A DNA stretch of 52,063 bases from positions 1-52,063 of the forward strand of contig JBFMFE010000081.1 of assembly GCA_040752295.1 (NCBI GenBank), in the 5' to 3' direction. Source of the stretch: JBFMFE01 sp040752295. Its GTDB lineage: Bacteria > UBP15 > UBA6099 > JBFMBQ01. This document shows positions 8,201 through 14,471 of the stretch, in pieces (positions within the stretch are counted from its first letter, which is position 1; each line of letters starts with the position of its first letter). The translations under genes and the position numbers were made by a program. The notes under the pieces are model-generated. The model did not search any database, was not told the origin of the DNA, and saw only the letters and a program-made list of their open reading frames with translations.

Positions 8201-10518
8201 GTTGTGAACGGATCGTACCCCGGATCGCCCACCGTGGCGTCAAGCCCCATCTCGATCCACATCTCGTCGTCCTGTTGCTCGATGGCGCACGCCGGACACA
8301 TGTACTTGTCGAAATCCTCTCCGGGTTCCTCCGGCGGGCAGCCGTCCGTGGACTCCGCGGGGTCGGCGGCGCTGCACGGACACGCGTCCGTCGCGTTCGT
8401 CCACCCGTCCCCGTCGCAGTCGCCGCCGGGGTCCTCCGCCGCAGGGTCCTCCAGCCCGCACAGCTCCACGCACGGATTTCCCGGCTCCTCCTGCCCCGGC
8501 GGCGTGCACCCCGTCCCGTCGGCGTACCGCTCCTCCTGCGGCGAGCCGTCCGGGTTGGACCCCAGCCCCTCCATCAGCGTCGGAAGGTCTATGAATATCG
8601 TGATCGGTCCGTACAGCCCCTCGATTGACGGGATCACCATCAGGTAGTATGTCCCAACGGTCCGAACGTTCACTATCTGGAACGAGTACGCGTTGAACTT
8701 GCTCGTGGACGAATCCCCGTTGGTGGCGTCGCACGTGATGAACGGTATGCACGGCTCGCACCCCACGATCGGATACCAGCTTCCGTAGCAGCCCCACTGT
8801 ATCGTCCCGGTCGTTTTTATCTTCAGGTAGAGGTTGGAGGCGCTGTGGCTCACCTTGAAGTATTCAAGCTCGAGCATCCCGCTCTCGCCGTCGAACTCCG
8901 GACCGCACCCCGGCGGGTTCGCGGCGTCGCCCACGGGCCAGCAGCCGGTCCCCGGCGCGTTGGGATACGTCCCGCCGTTGTCCACGTGCGGGCAGAACGT
9001 CGGGTCGCACTCGTTGTAGCAGCACTCGCAGTTGGGTCTGTTCTGACACTCCGCGAACGCCGCCGGCGTGATCGTCCACCCCTCAGGCGGACTTTCGGGA
9101 CAGAAATCGTCGGTCGCCCAGCCCCCGCCCCCGCACTCGGTGTTGACGTCGTCCGCCATTATCGCGATGAACGGGTCGGTGTCGTTCGGGACGTTGTCGT
9201 AGTTGTAATCGTCCCCAGCCATCACGTACGTCACGGCTTCGTTGGTCGGCGGGAACGTGGGGAATATCGGCGCCCGCGCCCGACCCCCTGAAGCCACGTT
9301 CCCGCACGTGTCGTACACGCGCGGGTAAAACTCGATCTGCCCCCCCACGAACGACACCGTGCTGAACGGCGCCTTCGTCATGTCCATCCTGCCCGTGAAA
9401 TACCTCGTCTTCTTGTCCGTTGTGTAGAACACCGCGTCCACCACGTCGGACGACTTCAGCGCGGAGGAAAACTTCACCTTCCCCTGCGGCGGGTTCAACT
9501 TGTACGTCTTTATCCCGAACGCCTCGTAGAGCTTCTTCTCGTCAGCCGTCGCGGTTCCCGTGCAGAGCGGATGCTCCGGCGCGGCGGGCCAGTTGGGATT
9601 CGACGCCCCGATCCACACGTCGCACGCGATCGCGGGCACGCCGTTCACCCGCACGAGCGGCTCGCCGGGTATGTTCGGAAAGTCCGTCCCGGGATACGGG
9701 TCAATCGTGGGAAACGAGTCGAGCATGTCCCCGCCGCCCTCGGGAAAGCCCGGCACGTTGCAGTCGCCGTCGGGGTCGGCGCACGACGGCCCCCCCGTCA
9801 GCACGTCCCACGGCGTGTACGTCGGCGACCCGTCGTTGGCGGGCCACGTGTCGTACAGCGGACCGTTCAGCCCCCATGGCCACGGCTCGTCATACCGGCA
9901 CGGAGTGGGCGCGCCGCCCGACGCGCAGAACGTCGGATACGCCACACCGTTGATCAGCCACGTCCCGTCCGCCGTTCCACGCCGGTTCGGCGACGGGTCG
10001 CCGGACACCCACGCGGCGCTCACGTGGCTCACTCCCCACGGCCTCACCGCCGACTTGTACTGCTTGAACATCATGCCGCCCACGGCGTCAACGTCGAGGC
10101 GCTCCTCGGTGAAGTAATCCATCGGAACGCCCCGCCCCACCGTCGCACCGTCCGTGCTGTTCGCGTACCACTGCGTACCGCCGTTTATCGAGTACGCGGC
10201 TTCCGCCCACAACAGCCTGATCGCCTCCGCGTCTATCGTCGTGGGGTCCCCCCTGCTCGCCTTAAACCGCAGCGTCACGTACTCACCCGGAAACGGATAG
10301 TCCCGTATGATGTCCAGTTCTGAAAGAAGCGCGGGCACGCCGCCCCCCATCGGATGGTCACGGCTGTAATTCGGCTGCCCGCCAGCCTGGCAGTCCGGAC
10401 ACTCGGGCGGCTCGGAACGCCAGCTGCACAGCGGTTTCACGCCCTTGTAAAAATCGGCATGTGAAACGTAAGCGGGAATAACAGCGGCAAACAGCAGAAA
10501 CACAATGACCCGTCGCAT
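2278..10518 (-). CDS. Giant secreted fibronectin type III repeat protein
   Basis: Predicted extracellular or surface protein of 2746 aa; its function is not known. It starts with a signal peptide (residues 1-21, hydrophobic FLLFAAVIPAYVSHA). Residues 22-880 are Cys- and Pro-rich and resemble nothing I recognise. From about 880 to 2575 there are roughly ten fibronectin type III-like modules, each with an LxW strand, an AGYxxYR core and a YYYxVxAxD strand. Between them lie acidic DxDxDG loops of thrombospondin-3/calcium-binding type (near residue 1543, for example) and cysteine-rich DADCxxGxxC blocks. The C-terminus (2580-2746) has two copies of a GWNLV ... GFWI repeat. The many cysteines imply disulfides formed outside the cytoplasm. 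An ATG follows GGTGA, and a perfect 10-base inverted repeat lies 33-63 bases upstream. Adhesin, sheath or matrix protein are possible roles. Confidence 0.88.
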   Translation of the reverse strand: MRRVIVFLLFAAVIPAYVSHADFYKGVKPLCSWRSEPPECPDCQAGGQPNYSRDHPMGGGVPALLSELDIIRDYPFPGEYVTLRFKASRGDPTTIDAEAIRLLWAEAAYSINGGTQWYANSTDGATVGRGVPMDYFTEERLDVDAVGGMMFKQYKSAVRPWGVSHVSAAWVSGDPSPNRRGTADGTWLINGVAYPTFCASGGAPTPCRYDEPWPWGLNGPLYDTWPANDGSPTYTPWDVLTGGPSCADPDGDCNVPGFPEGGGDMLDSFPTIDPYPGTDFPNIPGEPLVRVNGVPAIACDVWIGASNPNWPAAPEHPLCTGTATADEKKLYEAFGIKTYKLNPPQGKVKFSSALKSSDVVDAVFYTTDKKTRYFTGRMDMTKAPFSTVSFVGGQIEFYPRVYDTCGNVASGGRARAPIFPTFPPTNEAVTYVMAGDDYNYDNVPNDTDPFIAIMADDVNTECGGGGWATDDFCPESPPEGWTITPAAFAECQNRPNCECCYNECDPTFCPHVDNGGTYPNAPGTGCWPVGDAANPPGCGPEFDGESGMLELEYFKVSHSASNLYLKIKTTGTIQWGCYGSWYPIVGCEPCIPFITCDATNGDSSTSKFNAYSFQIVNVRTVGTYYLMVIPSIEGLYGPITIFIDLPTLMEGLGSNPDGSPQEERYADGTGCTPPGQEEPGNPCVELCGLEDPAAEDPGGDCDGDGWTNATDACPCSAADPAESTDGCPPEEPGEDFDKYMCPACAIEQQDDEMWIEMGLDATVGDPGYDPFTTFAFTLGIHLNELDFDWIIYKACLVNYSLEALGTDRTPAVNYYLKGPMSQSTVEIRNDTVPPEAPPVLRACLGRCPEAPPEVDPNYALSTDGLDNDGDSLRPLMEPDASYHVDEGYDPTARVIELQWDESLFNVDAINSGLTDLAGYKVYMSRGPRTAFSHYYTMCSPADDPTCSAMTSMTATDAFLAVGVPIASSTNMQRDVPGSDDELIQSDGITRTRFPKPFDPERADDNYRFNYPGETVSCIIDTDCDIVGNNFDDDKDDLVDDGCLAGAPEEDDEPTPNPPRYNCRNDYDSVLMTGPKLAEDGQEYWFRVLAYDTTSLGNHNHSAFSSIATVRILRNTTPPAPPTVQDTVYSMEKGRSIKLVWKLNEEKDMGGYAIYRCPARPADAVRKTEDGTLAAFCADGNNYRRINEDVLPKLTVYYVDEGLGYYESGDEDNDGAPDEEWFDCANVDPANDDLYFCGNMGDGWATGSGVLSLYTATDTTRPVLFYNGLVDGYQYYYRVRAVDSPYRGDGTNDPGTCNQGTNPYTYATKQGCVNPINDHLDPLDPPLLTGRQCADPTVKSDWENGGNCSDYSNTVTGIPSDVRPPPQPTGVKAAINEDGTSVTLTWNAHPTTVQCVDLGTGASVCARGRCLVDPAAEGCTCASNADCTYEATTDYFQVFRATKGDGVFACVRGNCLTTPKRDGCECTADADCATGRECVYPVKICTTPDFTITQKPVSCPADGCMCSSDADCNTGAGRVCDYPFRVCGIDADTDGVNDMAAGDLRDNDGDGAIDEELAGDGIDNDQDGLIDEDTSADIASAGRCPLDDATRTQFIPSFTYTDTELKTDRTYYYKIAGVDNAVFDDPGNANTVPNISQRSETVVATPRDTQAPLEIPTGTCLDGGTPEPCAAVRDDVPPSDYTGNSLTVSWTANTSDEDILGYYVYRAEDPTGAGQPSLSQFSRITDSYVAQPTATGTVYYKDTGVENEKRYYYAVTALDTHYNQTGFSEITGPAIPKDYTPPSAPGWKAAYSDNANCSNPCTPPGCVCDTVVSHTCDDGGAAPYGGGGALKITWAPNEETVCYPKSANEVDIAGYNLYRSDDASCDTTANQNCVPGSDCLIAQGATQTVYIDENVTNGATYYYCVSAVDKYGNESAVSAVRFGTPVDAVAPGVPQGLVATPLAGTKVGLGWEKGSDADLAGYVIYRSTSTTEGSFARIDIDDAAPGRVVVNGIEAIDGTSYTDAAGLITGVTYYYKLTAIDSVGNESRFSDVASVVPRDTDTTAPTSVSKMYGRPGFDAGESPNVVDVDDDGDGFIDDTLVPDKAVEVYWNTIKDPDLDSYNLYRLDPQGISGCTCDTAGDPGGDCDHDGYPNATDSCPCTPHSANTSPFGSYKLIKTLTRTVACPASAHVRPAGTLSENTCYFRDNNDGAGLCNGSLYWYYVTGVDSTGNEGEIDATNALPATPNERTDTTAPDKPAKPLIYATPNGGSLTVKFKENDSSVAKNQDIAGYIVHRDTNLNGDYATQFVIYVQNMNHCDKANEAPCYCDVTDAAYACHLDVSVENGKRYFYKVSAFDDNGNQSGLSDVAVGTPKDEQSPSDAGGLLVQPTTDDANSLVITWSSHSVQQDPTFAGFRLYRASEQDGAFNVIDPDTTTAAVELIRGSSYVDGNLVAGQTYCYKLETVDTEGRASGGVIACGIPGEDITPPQAPSGLVAIPGQNSVSLDWNASSSPDLAGYNVCRALSFDGPFTKVNTSSVVTYPSYTDTGLNNGTIYWYYVTAYDRNYDPAVDAACDEANRDQNDSLPSKKVSVTPGTQSFQRSTQRGWNLVTVPAGAGRTAGRISTAVPSGDARIVYMTTGGYVQAVPGDGTALPAGQGFWIYTSEQDQMGYSGELNQSGDHIVSLVEGWNLVGNPFPVSIEWSDEHAFFSTGGGFAPLSQAVGAAGLVKGAWVYQSDGYAPVNPGDRIPPGTGFWIKVSQAAAMKFVR

Positions 10519-10550
10519 CAGGTCACCATTTTATGAATTTTCATAACTAC

Positions 10551-10581
10551 TCTGAACCATTTTAAACTGCGATGGTTCAGA
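10551..10581. promoter_or_regulatory. Perfect inverted repeat upstream of the giant gene
   Basis: Arms TCTGAACCAT (10551-10560) and ATGGTTCAGA (10572-10581) match perfectly across an 11-base spacer. They lie 33-63 bases before the start codon of the giant gene. The position suits an operator or a leader hairpin; no T-run follows on either strand. Confidence 0.45.
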
Positions 10582-10695
10582 AGTAAATATATAAGTCAAC
10601 AAAAAACATGCCATCTCCAATCGCTTATTTTCGCGGCTTTTCAGCGGCTTTTCCGCCTCTTTCAACATTAATTTTACCCCATATCGCGGCTTTTC

Positions 10696-10718
10696 AACCA
10701 CACCCCTGTGGTTTTTTT
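10696..10718 (+). terminator. Intrinsic terminator without an assigned gene
   Basis: Stem AACCACA / TGTGGTT with a CCCC loop, followed directly by a T-run on the plus strand. The only neighbour on the left is transcribed the other way, so the terminated transcript would be an unannotated short RNA starting between the giant gene and this point. Confidence 0.55.
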
Positions 10719-11074
10719 ATCACACCCCGTTCACATAAGTTTTACACGGAATACCTGACCCGGACAAGCCGGAACCAAAAAGTGTCTTTTCTTCCGGGGT
10801 TCGTAACGTTCCCCTGCCCGTGCCCCTGCCCGTGCCCGTGCCTTCCGGACACACCTGCCCGACCGGCCTGCCTGGCGGCAGACAGGCATACAGACGCGCG
10901 GGCACACAAACAGTTCACCGAGATTACCGATTACCAATCATCCTTTCCAGACGCGCGCCCGCAGCTCTCGTTGGAATTTCCGCCGCGAAAACTTTATAAT
11001 CCCGTACGGAGCAGAACCGGTTCCCGCCCTCGCGTGGTTCGTCGCCGCTCACCCCGGAAGACCAGCGGAGCTGA

Positions 11075-12019
11075 ATGCCCTCGAACAAAGACATGAAACG
11101 AAAACTCGAAAAACTGAAGCGGATTCTGAAGGAGATGGACACCGTCGTCATCGCCTTCTCAGGCGGCGTTGACAGCTCCTTTCTCGCACGCGTCGCCGCC
11201 GACGTCCTCGGCGCCGGCAACGTCGTCCTCTGCACCGCCCTGTCCGAAACCTACCCCGCGGACGAAGCCGCCCGCGCCGCGCAGCTCGCCCGTACCCTCG
11301 GCGCCCGCCACGTCACGCTCCACACCCGCGAAATGGACAACCCGCTCTTCGCCTCCAATCCCCCCGACAGGTGCTACCACTGCAAATCCGAGCTTTTCTC
11401 CAGGCTCGAGAACCTCCGCAAACGCCTCGGCTTCAAATTCGTCGCCGACGGCGCCAACGCCGACGACGACAACGACTTCCGTCCGGGACGCGCCGCAGCC
11501 GCAATGCTCAACGTGAGAAGCCCCCTCGCCGAAGCCCGCCTCACCAAAGCAGAAATCCGCGCCGCCTCACGCTCACTACGCCTCCCCACATGGAACCTGC
11601 CCGCCGCGCCATGCCTCTCCTCCCGCTTCCCATACCGCACTCCCATCACAACCGACGCGCTCCGGAAAGTCGAAAACGCCGAAAAATTCCTCATAAACGA
11701 AGGCTTCAAGACCGTCCGCGTCCGACACCACGGCGACGTCGCGCGCGTGGAGGTGCACCCCAGCGAAATGAAAAAATTCTTCTCCGACGGCCTCCGCGAA
11801 AAGGTCGCCGCAGCCTTCAAGTCAATCGGCTACCACTACGCCGCGCTCGATCTCCTCGGCTACCGCCACGGGAGCATGAACGAAGTCCTCTCCCCAGGAG
11901 AGATGGAAATCTCCAAAAACCCGGCGGGCATCTCCCCGCGCAGCGCCACCCCCGGTGCACCAGCGCCGCGGCGGTCCGGCGGTAAAACCTCCAAGAAAAA
12001 ATGTACGACCAAAAATTAA
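11075..12019 (+). CDS. larE: LarE, sacrificial sulfur transferase for the nickel-pincer cofactor
   Basis: LarE adenylates the pyridinium dicarboxylate mononucleotide made by LarB and inserts sulfur, on the way to the nickel-pincer nucleotide of lactate racemase-type enzymes. The PP-loop SGGVDSS is at residues 29-35. C180 in the AAPCLSSR block matches the sulfur-donating cysteine of classical LarE. C100 and C103 (CYHC) add two more conserved cysteines, the pattern described for iron-sulfur-cluster LarE enzymes, which use the cluster to carry a sulfide instead of sacrificing their own cysteine. That assignment is inference from the cysteine pattern. The ATG at 11075 follows GGAG by four bases. 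larB overlaps its end by 19 bases. No larC or larA is in the window. Confidence 0.9.
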   Translation: MPSNKDMKRKLEKLKRILKEMDTVVIAFSGGVDSSFLARVAADVLGAGNVVLCTALSETYPADEAARAAQLARTLGARHVTLHTREMDNPLFASNPPDRCYHCKSELFSRLENLRKRLGFKFVADGANADDDNDFRPGRAAAAMLNVRSPLAEARLTKAEIRAASRSLRLPTWNLPAAPCLSSRFPYRTPITTDALRKVENAEKFLINEGFKTVRVRHHGDVARVEVHPSEMKKFFSDGLREKVAAAFKSIGYHYAALDLLGYRHGSMNEVLSPGEMEISKNPAGISPRSATPGAPAPRRSGGKTSKKKCTTKN

Positions 12020-12780
12020 AAAAACTCCTCCGCGACGTCAAAAACGGGAAAACCACCCCCGCACAGGCATACGAGGCGCTCAAAGACCTCCCCTTCGAAG
12101 ACCTCGTCCACTCAAAGCTCGACCACCACCGCGCTATCAGAAAAGGCTTCCCGGAGGTCGTTTACTGCGAAGACAAATCGGTCAAACAGGTCGCCGACAT
12201 CGCGCGCGCACTCAAAAGAAAAAAGCAGAACTTCCTCTTCACACGCGCATCCGGGGAAATCTTCGCCGCCGTCGCCGCCGTCGAATCCTCGGCGCGCTAC
12301 AACCCCGACGGACGGGTCATCTCCGCCATCTACAAACGCATCCCTCCCCCCCCGCGCCCCGTCGCCGTCGTCACCGCCGGCACATCCGACATACCCGTCG
12401 CCGAGGAAGCCGCCGAGACCGCCGCCGCCATGGGTAGCGCCGTCGTGAAAATCTACGACGTCGGCGTCGCCGGCGTCCACCGCCTCGTCTCACACGCCGG
12501 GACACTCCGCCGAGCGGGCGTCGTCGTAGTAGTCGCGGGCATGGAGGGCGCGCTCGCCAGCGTCGTCGGCGGTCTCATTGACCGCCCGGTCGTCGCCGTC
12601 CCCACAAGCGTCGGCTACGGCGCTTCATTCGCGGGCATCTCCGCGCTTCTGGGCATGCTCAACACCTGCGCCCCGGGCGTCGCCGTCGTCAACATTGACA
12701 ACGGCTTCGGCGCGGGCTACTTCGCCGCCGTCCTCAACCGGGAATTCGGGGCAAACAGCGCCTCCTGGGACCCCAAGTAA
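12001..12780 (+). CDS. larB: LarB, nicotinate dinucleotide carboxylase/hydrolase of nickel-pincer synthesis
   Basis: LarB carboxylates nicotinic acid adenine dinucleotide and hydrolyses the phosphoanhydride, giving the substrate for LarE. The 259-aa protein has the PurE/AIR-carboxylase-like C-terminal half of the family. Diagnostic blocks are TAGTSDIPVAEEA near residue 125, AGMEGALASVVGG near 180, VPTSVGYGASF near 200 and VNIDNGFGAGY near 230. Translation is probably coupled to larE through the 19-base overlap. Its own ribosome site is poor. LarC, the nickel insertase, must be encoded elsewhere if the pathway is complete. Confidence 0.92.
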   Translation: MYDQKLKKLLRDVKNGKTTPAQAYEALKDLPFEDLVHSKLDHHRAIRKGFPEVVYCEDKSVKQVADIARALKRKKQNFLFTRASGEIFAAVAAVESSARYNPDGRVISAIYKRIPPPPRPVAVVTAGTSDIPVAEEAAETAAAMGSAVVKIYDVGVAGVHRLVSHAGTLRRAGVVVVVAGMEGALASVVGGLIDRPVVAVPTSVGYGASFAGISALLGMLNTCAPGVAVVNIDNGFGAGYFAAVLNREFGANSASWDPK

Positions 12781-12830
12781 AAAAAACGTAATTGTTTACC
12801 GAAAAGTGAAGTTTTTAAAAACGAATATCG

Positions 12831-12915
12831 AATGTAGAATGATGAATATCCAATGTAGAAGTGAAAAGAATTTTGTTCGAAATTCTACATTGGAAATTCT
12901 ACATTCATCATTCAT
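12831..12915. repeat. A+T-rich interspersed inverted repeat built from AATGTAGAA units
   Basis: Two AATGTAGAA units (12831 and 12852) face two complementary TTCTACATT units (12883 and 12897). With the flanking GATGAATATCC / CATCATTCAT segments they make an imperfect palindrome about 85 bases long in the larB-flagellin gap. It is much more A+T-rich than its surroundings. It could be a small non-autonomous mobile or REP-like element. The rest of the 303-base gap holds only the flagellin terminator. Confidence 0.5.
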
Positions 12916-13022
12916 CTTCTTCGATAGTTTCATTCCTGCCGCTTCGGATCGGTAAAGTGTTGCCTGCATTCATCATCCTCTTCTTCTTTCATAAACGTTA
13001 CTACCCAACGCTAAAATGTTAT

Positions 13023-13052
13023 AAAAAAAACACCCCCGCGTATGAGCGGGGG
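13023..13052 (-). terminator. Intrinsic terminator of the flagellin gene
   Basis: On the minus strand the stem GCCCCCGC / GCGGGGG (plus-strand arms 13033-13039 and 13046-13052) is followed by an unbroken run of eight T. It lies about 30 bases past the flagellin stop codon. Confidence 0.85.
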
Positions 13053-13083
13053 CGCCTTTATAAAACAGAACACCATAGGCTTG

Positions 13084-13944
13084 TCAAGCAGCAGTACCAA
13101 GCAGAGTCAGTATCGCCGAGGGCTGCATGTTCGCCTGGGCAACCGCCGCGACACCCGCCTGCATGATCACCTGCTGTCGCGCGAGGTTCGAGATCTCCTT
13201 CGCCATGTCCGCGTCCCTGATCCTCGACACCGCGGACGCCATGTTCACCTCCGCGGACGACAGCGAGTTGATGATCTTCTCGAGCCGCGAACTCTGTACC
13301 CCGACGGCAGCCTGGACGTTCGAAAGCCCGTTGATGGCGCTCTGTATGAGGTTGATCGCGCTGCGCACCGTCGCAAGCGATGTGCTGCCCGTGCTGACTT
13401 TCGCGCCGGTGATGCTTCTTCCGCCGATGTTCCCGGCCGAAATCGCGTTGATGACAATCGTCACCCGCATGTTGGCGTTGTTGTCGGGACCCGCCTGCAC
13501 CACCGCCGCCGCCATGTCGCCGTCCAGAACGCCCTTCGTGTTGAACGTCACGCCCAGCGCGAGCTGGTCAATGGCGTCGCGTATGTCGTCCAGCTCGTTC
13601 TCGAGCGGGATCCGGGACGAGGTGGTCATGGTCGCGTCGTTCGCGGAGCGGACCGCGAGGTCGCGCGCGCGTAGCAGCAGTTCCATGATGTTGTTGATCG
13701 TCTCGTCCGCCAGCGCGATTATCGCCTGCGCGTCCTGCACGTTCTGTATCGCCGTGCTTGTGCCGCGCATCTGGGCTTCGAAACGCGCGGCGAGTCCAAT
13801 GCCCGACGGGTCGTCCGCGCCTTTCGTGATCCTCAGCCCTGACGACAGATGGTTCAGTGTTTTCGAGAGGTCGTCCTGCACTTTATTGACGTACCTCAAC
13901 GCCGAGAGCGCCTCTGGATTGGTAGCTACTCTTGTGACTGACAT
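13084..13944 (-). CDS. fliC: Flagellin (short form)
   Basis: Filament subunit of 286 aa. The N-terminal D0/D1 block (SALRYVNKVQDDLSKTLNHL, followed by SSGLRI and DDPSGIGLA) and the C-terminal block (SAVSRIRDADMAKEISNLAR, followed by QQVIMQAGVAAVAQAN) are conserved. The middle is short, so the surface-exposed D2/D3 domains are essentially absent. The ATG at 13944 has a very strong ribosome site, GGAGGAGG, which also contains two GGA motifs of the kind CsrA binds. The gene is followed by its own terminator. No other flagellar structural genes are nearby, only fliW and csrA upstream. Expression is probably controlled by CsrA blocking the ribosome site, with FliW relieving the block. This is known for Bacillus subtilis hag and is inferred here from gene order. 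Confidence 0.95.
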   Translation of the reverse strand: MSVTRVATNPEALSALRYVNKVQDDLSKTLNHLSSGLRITKGADDPSGIGLAARFEAQMRGTSTAIQNVQDAQAIIALADETINNIMELLLRARDLAVRSANDATMTTSSRIPLENELDDIRDAIDQLALGVTFNTKGVLDGDMAAAVVQAGPDNNANMRVTIVINAISAGNIGGRSITGAKVSTGSTSLATVRSAINLIQSAINGLSNVQAAVGVQSSRLEKIINSLSSAEVNMASAVSRIRDADMAKEISNLARQQVIMQAGVAAVAQANMQPSAILTLLGTAA

Positions 13945-13950
13945 GATTTA

Positions 13951-13958
13951 CCTCCTCC
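13951..13958 (-). promoter_or_regulatory. Flagellin ribosome binding site and candidate CsrA site
   Basis: The minus strand reads AAGGAGGAGG six bases before the ATG. Two overlapping GGA cores in a strong Shine-Dalgarno sequence match the typical CsrA target. A second GGAGGAGG lies at about 14064-14074, giving two sites roughly 115 bases apart, comparable in logic to the two CsrA sites of the Bacillus hag leader. Confidence 0.55.
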
Positions 13959-14306
13959 TTGTGTGTTATTGCTGTTTCTGGAGCCACCAGAAACCCCCGG
14001 CGACTTTCCATGTCGCCGGTTCCGTTCGCCGTCCGCCCCCTCGCCTGCGGGTAGCCGTTCTCACCTCCTCCCCCCGCGCATAATGCGCAGGGACGGACTC
14101 CTGCCTACAAGAGCCACCCATTATCGGCCCCGGATTATTCATCCGGGGAAATCGCAATAACGCCGAATCTTCTTCGTTATCGGGCTTCCACCGTCGGTCA
14201 CGTACCTGTTAAGTACGCTCCCGTCCGTTGTCAGCCCTCTGCCTCGAATCTTCAGCATTCTTGCGATTTCTTCCCGAATTATTCAAAAAGTGTGAATAAT
14301 TCGGGA
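13959..14306 (-). ncRNA. Candidate structured flagellin leader RNA
   Basis: This gene-free stretch between csrA and flagellin is dense in perfect hairpins on the minus strand. TTTCTGG/CCAGAAA lies just before the ribosome site, then GGCGAC/GTCGCC. GTCCGTCCC pairs with GGGGGCGGAC around an inner TGCGC/GCGCG stem, and CCCCGGAT pairs with ATCCGGGG. GAAATCGCAA (14261-14270) pairs with TTGCGATTTC (14148-14157) and encloses further hairpins. TCCCGAATTATTCA/TGAATAATTCGGGA spans 14272-14306. I do not recognise a known riboswitch class. The part downstream of the sigma-28-like box would be in the mRNA leader; the rest could be DNA regulatory structure or a longer transcript. The remaining bases to csrA (14307-14471) hold two more GC-rich stems and no gene. 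Confidence 0.4.
14121..14128 (-). promoter_or_regulatory. Sigma-28-like -10 box for flagellin
   Basis: The minus strand reads GCCGATAA, an exact match to the -10 element of flagellar sigma-28 promoters. It is about 175 bases before the flagellin start. I find no clear TAAA -35 element at the usual 15-base spacing, so this is a partial match only. A similar GCCCGATAA lies at 14177-14185. Confidence 0.4.
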
Positions 14307-14471
14307 TCGGGTGTATGTGAACCCGCCGCTGCGCCCTCGTCCGGACGACCGCCCGTGATGCGCGGCTCATCCGGCATCAAACGCCGCGCGGGAAGCACGC
14401 TTTCGCTCCTGTCCCCGTGCCTTATTCGGTTTTCAAGTTCCGCGGCGCCCACCGCTCCACGGGCGCCTCCC

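Larger units (their letters stand above)
10519..11074. other. Gene-free stretch between the giant gene and larE
   Basis: I see no convincing gene in these 556 bases. They hold the inverted repeat at 10551-10581, a direct repeat TCGCGGCTTTTCA (10631-10643 and 10684-10696), a plus-strand terminator with no obvious gene before it, and a short tandem array of CCCCTGCCCGTG units near 10811-10842. A GC-rich hairpin (TGCCTG ... CAGGCA) lies near 10870-10890. Confidence 0.6.

Noticed and set aside
10811..10842. CCCCTGCCCGTG tandem repeat considered as a CRISPR or VNTR
   Set aside because: Units are only 6-12 bases with no spacers, and there are about two and a half copies. It is a simple low-complexity tract.
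14177..14185. Second sigma-28-like box GCCCGATAA
   Set aside because: It has one extra base compared with the consensus and no -35 element. I kept it only as part of the repeated motif finding.
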